Shown here in pieces: positions 36,876-43,233 of a stretch of 43,233 bases of DNA; positions within the stretch are counted from its first letter, which is position 1; every line of letters begins with the position of its first letter. This DNA comes from Rhodocyclaceae bacterium (GTDB taxonomy: Bacteria > Pseudomonadota > Gammaproteobacteria > Burkholderiales > Rhodocyclaceae). The DNA is taken from contig JAGWTC010000021.1 of assembly GCA_028869135.1 (NCBI GenBank), positions 1 to 43,233 of the forward strand, read 5' to 3'. Both the position numbers and the translations under genes were made by a program. Under the pieces are notes generated by a model, which was not told where the DNA came from, ran no database searches, and saw only the letters and a program-made list of their open reading frames with translations.

Positions 36876-38603
36876 TCAGCGCTCGGCCCCTTTGGCCATC
36901 CCGAGCGCACGGCGCTCCACGAGAAGCCACAGACGCTCGTTCGTATCGCCAGGGCGGGCGCCATCCCAGATCAATGACCAGCGACTGTAATCCACGTCCG
37001 GTCGGATGCCGGCGCGCCCGCCAAGCAGCAGTACATCGCATTCGGTGTAGGTCGGATCGGTTTCCTGGCGGCGCGTGACGACGCCCAGCATGTAGTCCAG
37101 CATGCCGCGTTCGGACTCGCCGAGATGCTCGCTGGCAATGCACTTGCGCGCTTCAGGCAGCGCCTGTGCCATTGACATGTACACGCTGCGATAGCTCTTC
37201 GCGTAATCAACCCATTCCAGCCAGAGCGATGTCGCCAATCCCCAGCACAGCGTCAGACCAAGCGTCCAGCTCATCAGGCCGCGCCCCGGCTTGCGGGCGT
37301 AGTGCAGCACCAGAATGACGGCAGCCACGCTGAGAAAAGGCGCCACGAACAGCGTGTTGAAATCGAGCGGCGGATTGAAATGCTGCGGCAGCACGCGCGT
37401 AATCGCAGACCAGCTATCCGGCACGCTGCCGTTCCTGTACAGAACGACCCACACGCCCCAGATGCAAAGCGCCAGCACACCGAACAACACCCGGCCGCTC
37501 CAATCAAACAGGCGATCGCACCACTTCGGCAAGGCCACCGCAGCCGGCGCCGCCATGAGCGCGACTGGCGCCAGTGCGGGCAGGATATAGCTGTGTCGCG
37601 CCGAGGCCGCACTGATCAGCATGCCCATGAACACGCCGAACATCAGCAGGGAATACTGAATCGGCGGTTGCGTCAGTATCTCGCGCCGCTTTTGCCAAAG
37701 CGTCACGCATGCCAGCGGCAAGGCCGGGAACGTCATCGTCGGCAAGGCCTCATACCAGTATCCCGGCGTATGCGGCGCGCCCAGTTCCGCCACGGAGAAG
37801 CCCAGGAAGCGGCCAACGTTGTTGAGCCAGAACCAGTCCATGAACAAGGTCTGCGAACGCAGATACAAAGCGATTGGCCAGACCAGCAACCATGGCAGGC
37901 AAGCAACGAAGGAGACGGCCAGCGCCTGAAAATACGTGCGGCTGCGCCACTCGCGGAACAGCAGCGGCAACAGCAAGGCAACAATGCCGATCACGCCCGG
38001 CGCGATCACCCCCTTGCCGAGGAAACCGATGCCGACGCCAACCGACAACACGACGCCCCCAGCCAGCGCACGCTCGCGACAGAGGGCCAGACCGGCCGTC
38101 GCCACGGCAAAGCCGGTCAGCACCGGCACATCGGTCAGCATCAAATGCGCATACCAGACAAGGCCGAAGCAGCTCAGCAGCGCCATCACGGCGACGCGGC
38201 CATACCCCTGCCCCCACCAGTGCCGCGCTGTCCAGCCGATCGCACCGCAGGTCACCGCCATGAATACGCCGGTCGCCAAGCGCGCGCCGTCATGCAGGGG
38301 CAGCCACGGCGACAGCAACTGCGCCAGAAAAGCCGCCACCCAGTAAAACAAGGGCGGCTTCTCCATGAAAGGCTCGCCCGCCATCGTCGGCACCACATAG
38401 TCCCCGCTTTGCAGCATGTGATGGATGATGCCGAAGATGTAAGTCTCGTCCTGCTTCCAGGGATCATGCCCGAGCAGGCCCGGCAACAGGTAGGCGCCAA
38501 CGATGGCCAGAAAAACAAAGAAATCGGCACCACAGTTGGAGATCCAGCGATGCGCATCGGCACGTGCCGCGGCCACCCAGGTAAATCCTGTTGATACAGA
38601 CAC
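36876..38603 (-). CDS. ArnT/PMT-like GT-C glycosyltransferase
   Basis: A 575-residue membrane protein with about ten or more hydrophobic helices and a soluble C-terminal domain (~460-575). The first periplasmic loop has GHDPWKQDETY with the acidic pair expected of the GT39/GT83 family, and GEPFMEKPPLFYW is a typical ArnT-like motif. Such enzymes move a sugar from a polyprenyl-phosphate donor to lipid A, protein or another acceptor outside the inner membrane; the acceptor is unknown. GTG start with GAGGGGG upstream. A 27-codon ORF ends 10 bases before it, and an extended -10 promoter lies about 130 bases upstream. Confidence 0.85.
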   Translation of the reverse strand: MSVSTGFTWVAAARADAHRWISNCGADFFVFLAIVGAYLLPGLLGHDPWKQDETYIFGIIHHMLQSGDYVVPTMAGEPFMEKPPLFYWVAAFLAQLLSPWLPLHDGARLATGVFMAVTCGAIGWTARHWWGQGYGRVAVMALLSCFGLVWYAHLMLTDVPVLTGFAVATAGLALCRERALAGGVVLSVGVGIGFLGKGVIAPGVIGIVALLLPLLFREWRSRTYFQALAVSFVACLPWLLVWPIALYLRSQTLFMDWFWLNNVGRFLGFSVAELGAPHTPGYWYEALPTMTFPALPLACVTLWQKRREILTQPPIQYSLLMFGVFMGMLISAASARHSYILPALAPVALMAAPAAVALPKWCDRLFDWSGRVLFGVLALCIWGVWVVLYRNGSVPDSWSAITRVLPQHFNPPLDFNTLFVAPFLSVAAVILVLHYARKPGRGLMSWTLGLTLCWGLATSLWLEWVDYAKSYRSVYMSMAQALPEARKCIASEHLGESERGMLDYMLGVVTRRQETDPTYTECDVLLLGGRAGIRPDVDYSRWSLIWDGARPGDTNERLWLLVERRALGMAKGAER

Positions 38604-38613
38604 TGACGCCCCC

Positions 38614-38697
38614 TCAGACCAATCGACCGAACACCGCTCCCAGCGGCCATAAGCCCTTGGCTGCGCGCCTTGACGCCTCTTTTCCGGTGTGCATCAT
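38614..38697 (-). CDS. 27-codon leader ORF before the glycosyltransferase
   Basis: ATG-ATG start (38697) and TGA stop (38616-38614). GGAGG lies 4 bases before the first ATG and 7 before the second. The peptide is basic in its first half (GKEASRRAAKG) and hydrophobic in the second (LWPLGAVFGRLV). It lies between the predicted promoter and the glycosyltransferase GTG, 10 bases away, so it could couple or attenuate translation. No homologue is known to me; it may be chance. Confidence 0.45.
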   Translation of the reverse strand: MMHTGKEASRRAAKGLWPLGAVFGRLV

Positions 38698-38729
38698 GCG
38701 CCTCCAGAAGGGGCATTTTAAGTGAATAA

Positions 38730-38738
38730 ATTATAACA
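38730..38738 (-). promoter_or_regulatory. Extended -10 promoter of the glycosyltransferase gene
   Basis: Minus-strand TGTTATAAT (38738-38730) is a perfect extended -10 element with consensus TATAAT; the surrounding ~40 bases are unusually AT-rich for this window. No good -35 lies upstream, as is common for extended -10 promoters. Predicted start near 38723. Confidence 0.6.
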
Positions 38739-39060
38739 TCTTGCGGAATTTCATAATTTCCGAATACACGCCAATGCCCTTGGTCACAACCCGGACGCGC
38801 AGTGAGCAGGAGGTTGCTGAAAGCAAAAAACCGCTGGCTTTTGAACATGCGGTTTTTGATCAAGCTCCCTCCAAAGGGAGGCTCAAAGGGCGACTGTTTA
38901 GCAGGGGCGATGTGCCCGAAGGAAATCCCTGCAGGACTGTGTCTGTCCGACTGGGGGTGGTCCAGCCATCCCGTTGCGCGGGACCGCCCTGCGGATGTCC
39001 ATGCGAGCCGTGCTTGCTTGTCGAACCGGGGGGATTGCTGCTTACCCGCACACTGCACCA
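38739..39060. other. Unexplained structured intergenic region
   Basis: Over 300 bases with no convincing gene. Short open frames on both strands have no recognised domain. Several hairpins can be drawn: a 9-bp stem at 38826-38857 (separate entry); ctccct/agggag near 38865-38880; gcaggg/ccctgc enclosing gggc/gccc near 38905-38935; and ggtggtcc/ggaccgcc, with one G-U pair, near 38957-38992. This density suggests a structured RNA or an intergenic repeat family. It does not match tmRNA, 6S, RNase P or SRP RNA as I know them. Confidence 0.4.
38826..38857. terminator. Symmetrical hairpin with T/A-runs
   Basis: Arms aaaaaccgc (38826-38834) and gcggttttt (38849-38857) flank a 14-base loop. On the minus strand it ends in GCGGTTTTTTGC, on the plus strand in GCGGTTTTTG, so it may stop transcripts from both sides. 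No annotated gene ends close to it on either strand, which is why an unlisted RNA is suspected. Confidence 0.55.
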
Positions 39061-39063
39061 ATT

Positions 39064-39085
39064 AAAAAGCCACCCTTGGGTGGCT
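39064..39085 (-). terminator. Terminator of tRNA-Ser
   Basis: Stem agccaccc (39068-39075) and gggtggct (39078-39085) is followed on the minus strand by a T-run (39067-39064). Flanking ATTAA/TTTAAT can extend the pairing. It lies 8 bases after the tRNA CCA. Confidence 0.8.
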
Positions 39086-39092
39086 GTTTAAT

Positions 39093-39180
<88 letters not shown>

Positions 39181-39193
39181 GCGCAGGGCCGTG

Positions 39194-39201
39194 ATTGTAC
39201 C
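39194..39201 (-). promoter_or_regulatory. Possible promoter of tRNA-Ser
   Basis: Minus-strand TGGTACAAT, with TACAAT at 39199-39194, resembles an extended -10 box (5 of 6). The start would be about 7 bases before the mature tRNA. No clear -35 box. Confidence 0.45.
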
Positions 39202-39281
39202 ACCGATTGCGCGGCCCAACCAGACGGTTGATGCCGACCGGATATGGCAGAATGCGCATCCCGCCATCGTGAGGAGCACGC

Positions 39282-40661
39282 ATGTTCCCCACCCCTGGAA
39301 CGCGGACGGTTCGGCCTGTGTTTGCCCGACCCGTTGCGTTTGCCTTCTTGCTGTTTCTGCTCTGCCTGTGTCTGACCGCTTGTTCCCGCATCGCGCCGCC
39401 GGCCCACATCGGAGAGCTGGTCGTGGGCATACGGGAGACTCCTGCCTTCTACCAGCTCGAGGAAGGCGCCGGCAGCGGCTATGAGTACGACCTGGCCGCC
39501 GCCTTTGCGCTGGAGCTGGGGGTCAAGTTGCGCGTCGTGCCGGCGCGGGATCCGGAGCAACTGGCCAAGCTGCTGCGCGAGGGCCGCATCCATATCGCGA
39601 TGTCCATGCCCATCGTCGAGGGCAACAGCGATCTTTTCTTCACGCCGCCGCTGCGCGAGTCGAGCTTCGTCGTGGCCTACAACGCAGACGGCATCGGCCC
39701 GGACAGCATTGCCGATCTGGCCAATCGCAGCATCACGCTGAGCGCCCATTCGCCGGCGCACCAACTGCTGAAGAAACTGCCGGTCAAGGTCAAGCTGCAC
39801 AACTGGAACAAGGGCGATGAAATCGGCCTGCTGGAGTTGCTGTCGAAACACCAGGCCGACCTCGTGGTCACCGACAGCCTGCATTTCGACATCGCCTCCA
39901 ATTTCTACCCCGACCTGCGCATCGGCCTGTCCCTGCCCGGCCGCATCCAGCTCGGCTGGGCCTTCTTCGACGGCGACAGCGAGCTCTATACCAAGGCGCT
40001 GACCTTTGTCGAAAACGCGCGCGCCGACGGCACGCTGGCGCGCCTGGAAGATCGCTACTTCGGACACATCCGCCGCATCAACTACGTCGGCATCACGCGC
40101 TTCCTGGAAGACGTGCAGACCAAGCTGCCGGATTTCCGCCGCGACTTCCAGGTGGCCCAGGAACTGACCGGCATCGACTGGCGCCTGCTGGCCGCACTCG
40201 CCTATCAGGAATCGAAATGGGACCCGCTGGCCACGTCCTTCACCGGCGTACGCGGCATGATGATGCTGACCGGCGACACCGCCGACCGACTGGGCGTCAG
40301 CAACCGGCTCGACCCGAAGCAGAGCATACGCGCCGGCGCCAAATATCTGGCCGACCTCGCCGACGACCTGCCCGAAGAGGCAAAGGAGCCCGACCGCCTG
40401 TGGCTGGCGCTGGCGGCCTACAACCTCGGCATGGGCCACATGAACGGCGCGCGCGCCATTGCCGAAGGCCTGAAGCGCGATCCGAACTCCTGGTACGAGA
40501 TGAAGAAGGTGCTGCCGCTGCTGGCCAAGCCCGAGTACTACGCGCGCCTCAAGAGCGGCAAGGCGCGCGGCGGCGAGGCCGTCATCATGGTCGAGAACAT
40601 CCGCACCTATTACGACACACTGTCGCGCTTCGAGCCGGCGTACCGACCGCTGATGAACTGA
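39282..40661 (+). CDS. mltF: MltF, membrane-bound lytic murein transglycosylase
   Basis: A 459-residue lipoprotein: basic N-terminus, hydrophobic helix and lipobox LTAC (Cys about residue 34). A solute-binding-protein-like regulatory domain (~45-265, starting LVVGIRETPAFYQ) is followed by a lysozyme-like domain (~280-430) with catalytic E310 in AYQESKWDP and the AAYNLGMGH motif. MltF cleaves peptidoglycan glycan strands at the outer membrane and is controlled by muropeptide binding to the first domain. It stands alone, divergent from tRNA-Ser. Confidence 0.94.
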   Translation: MFPTPGTRTVRPVFARPVAFAFLLFLLCLCLTACSRIAPPAHIGELVVGIRETPAFYQLEEGAGSGYEYDLAAAFALELGVKLRVVPARDPEQLAKLLREGRIHIAMSMPIVEGNSDLFFTPPLRESSFVVAYNADGIGPDSIADLANRSITLSAHSPAHQLLKKLPVKVKLHNWNKGDEIGLLELLSKHQADLVVTDSLHFDIASNFYPDLRIGLSLPGRIQLGWAFFDGDSELYTKALTFVENARADGTLARLEDRYFGHIRRINYVGITRFLEDVQTKLPDFRRDFQVAQELTGIDWRLLAALAYQESKWDPLATSFTGVRGMMMLTGDTADRLGVSNRLDPKQSIRAGAKYLADLADDLPEEAKEPDRLWLALAAYNLGMGHMNGARAIAEGLKRDPNSWYEMKKVLPLLAKPEYYARLKSGKARGGEAVIMVENIRTYYDTLSRFEPAYRPLMN

Positions 40662-40679
40662 CGGGGCCTGCGCCCCGTC
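40660..40679. terminator. Hairpin between mltF and the secreted-repeat gene
   Basis: gacggggc (40660-40667) and gccccgtc (40672-40679), with a 4-base loop, starts at the mltF stop. No T-run follows on either strand, so termination strength is doubtful. The two genes converge here. Confidence 0.45.
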
Positions 40680-40701
40680 GCCGCACCTTGTTGCGCCGCC
40701 T

Positions 40702-41067
40702 TTACTGCGCCGCCTTGACGGTGTGCCAGAGGCCCAGCTTGCCTTCGCCGTTGCTGTCGCCCGGCTTGGCATCGCCGACGAAATAATAGAGCGGCCTGCC
40801 CTTCAGCGCCCACTGCTTGGCCCCATCTTCGCGGGCGACCACGCTGTAGTCGCCGGCGGCCTTGCTGTCGGCCGCGGCGGCAAACGGCGGCCAGTTGACG
40901 GCGCATTGGCCGCTGCAGTTGCTCTTGCCGGCCTCGTCCTTGTCGAAGGTGTACAGCACGCGCCCGCCTGCGTCGGTGAGGAGGCCATTGTTATGGGCCA
41001 CGGATTGCGCGCTTGCGGCGCCAACCAGGGTCAGCGCCAGGCCAATTCCTGCTGCAAACGATTTCAT
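40702..41067 (-). CDS. Secreted-repeat (COG4315-like) protein
   Basis: A 121-residue protein with a clear signal peptide (about 1-20, cleavage after ASA). Two copies of the family motif are visible: LLTDAGGRVLYTFDKD and ALKGRPLYYFVGD, with the Cys pair CSGQC between. The function of this periplasmic or surface family is not established. Clean ATG with GGGAGAAAG upstream. It stands alone, converging with mltF. Confidence 0.88.
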   Translation of the reverse strand: MKSFAAGIGLALTLVGAASAQSVAHNNGLLTDAGGRVLYTFDKDEAGKSNCSGQCAVNWPPFAAAADSKAAGDYSVVAREDGAKQWALKGRPLYYFVGDAKPGDSNGEGKLGLWHTVKAAQ

Positions 41068-41163
41068 GACTTTCTCCCGAATGGAAAGCGCACGTCGCGC
41101 TCATAGGGATATACGCCGACGACATGCCGTTTCATTCAAGCAGGCCGAATTATTTCTGCCAAT

Positions 41164-41194
41164 AAAAAAGCAGCCCCCACTCGCATGGGGCTGC
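41164..41194 (-). terminator. Rho-independent terminator of serS
   Basis: Stem gcagcccc (41170-41177) and ggggctgc (41187-41194) with a 9-base loop is followed on the minus strand by TTTTTT (41169-41164). It lies about 22 bases after the serS stop. Confidence 0.9.
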
Positions 41195-41216
41195 CTTTCG
41201 GGGTGGGCAAAAAGGC

Positions 41217-43233
<2,017 letters not shown>

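Noticed and set aside
37302-38594. A 430-codon plus-strand open frame opposite the glycosyltransferase
   Set aside because: Gln/Arg/His-rich translation without domains; the membrane-protein frame on the minus strand is convincing.
38252-39061. A 269-codon minus-strand frame crossing the glycosyltransferase start, leader ORF and intergenic region
   Set aside because: It runs out of frame through the start of the glycosyltransferase and through several hairpins, with no domain or Shine-Dalgarno support.

Overview
The window is a GC-rich, gene-dense chromosomal stretch from what looks like a betaproteobacterium (Rhodocyclales- or Burkholderiales-like). The grounds are the FlhDC-type flagellar master regulator, a motAB-cheYAW-mcp-cheRDB order, CheZ with CheV, the flhBAF export genes, and the rarA-serS pair. 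I cannot name genus or species from sequence alone. GC content was judged by eye.

Positions 1-21581, all on the minus strand, form a flagellar and chemotaxis island. In transcription order it reads flhD-flhC, a strong terminator, motA-motB-cheY2-cheA2-cheW-mcp-cheR-cheD-cheB, a STAS-domain gene, cheV2-cheV1-cheY1-cheZ-(new 31-codon ORF)-cheA1, then flhB-flhA-flhF, with flhF running off the left edge. FlhDC would switch the regulon on. MotAB is the stator. FlhB/FlhA belong to the export gate and FlhF is a flagellar-placement GTPase. There are two complete CheA kinases of different architecture, two CheY and two CheV, so at least two phospho-relay branches appear to meet at one motor.

Positions 21798-28200 hold an HDOD-REC-GGDEF signalling protein (minus), a zinc-ribbon Nudix hydrolase (plus), a TonB-C-like protein (minus), an HNH endonuclease (plus) and a YgiQ-family radical SAM protein (plus). 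Positions 28197-32640 (minus) are a three-gene phosphorelay: a PAS-PAS histidine kinase, a single-domain response regulator and a REC-GAF-PAS-GGDEF-EAL protein. It has a recognisable sigma-70 promoter at 32707-32735.

Positions 33050-43233 are mixed: a secreted M20 amidohydrolase (plus); a minus-strand MlaE-like permease, MCE protein and lipoprotein set with no ATPase gene; an ArnT-like GT-C glycosyltransferase preceded by a 27-codon leader ORF; an unexplained structured intergenic region; tRNA-Ser(CGA); mltF (plus); a small secreted-repeat protein; serS; and the end of rarA, cut by the right edge.

The observations I rate highest are: (a) a 13-bp inverted repeat that would bury the cheA1 ribosome-binding site and start codon, traversed by a previously unlisted 31-codon ORF ending inside the cheA1 start; (b) an MCE lipid-transport locus whose MlaE-like permease seems to lack the ATPase-coupling region and which has no ATPase gene; (c) repeated short linear motifs in CheZ and in the CheA2 linker; (d) a 27-codon leader ORF upstream of the glycosyltransferase.
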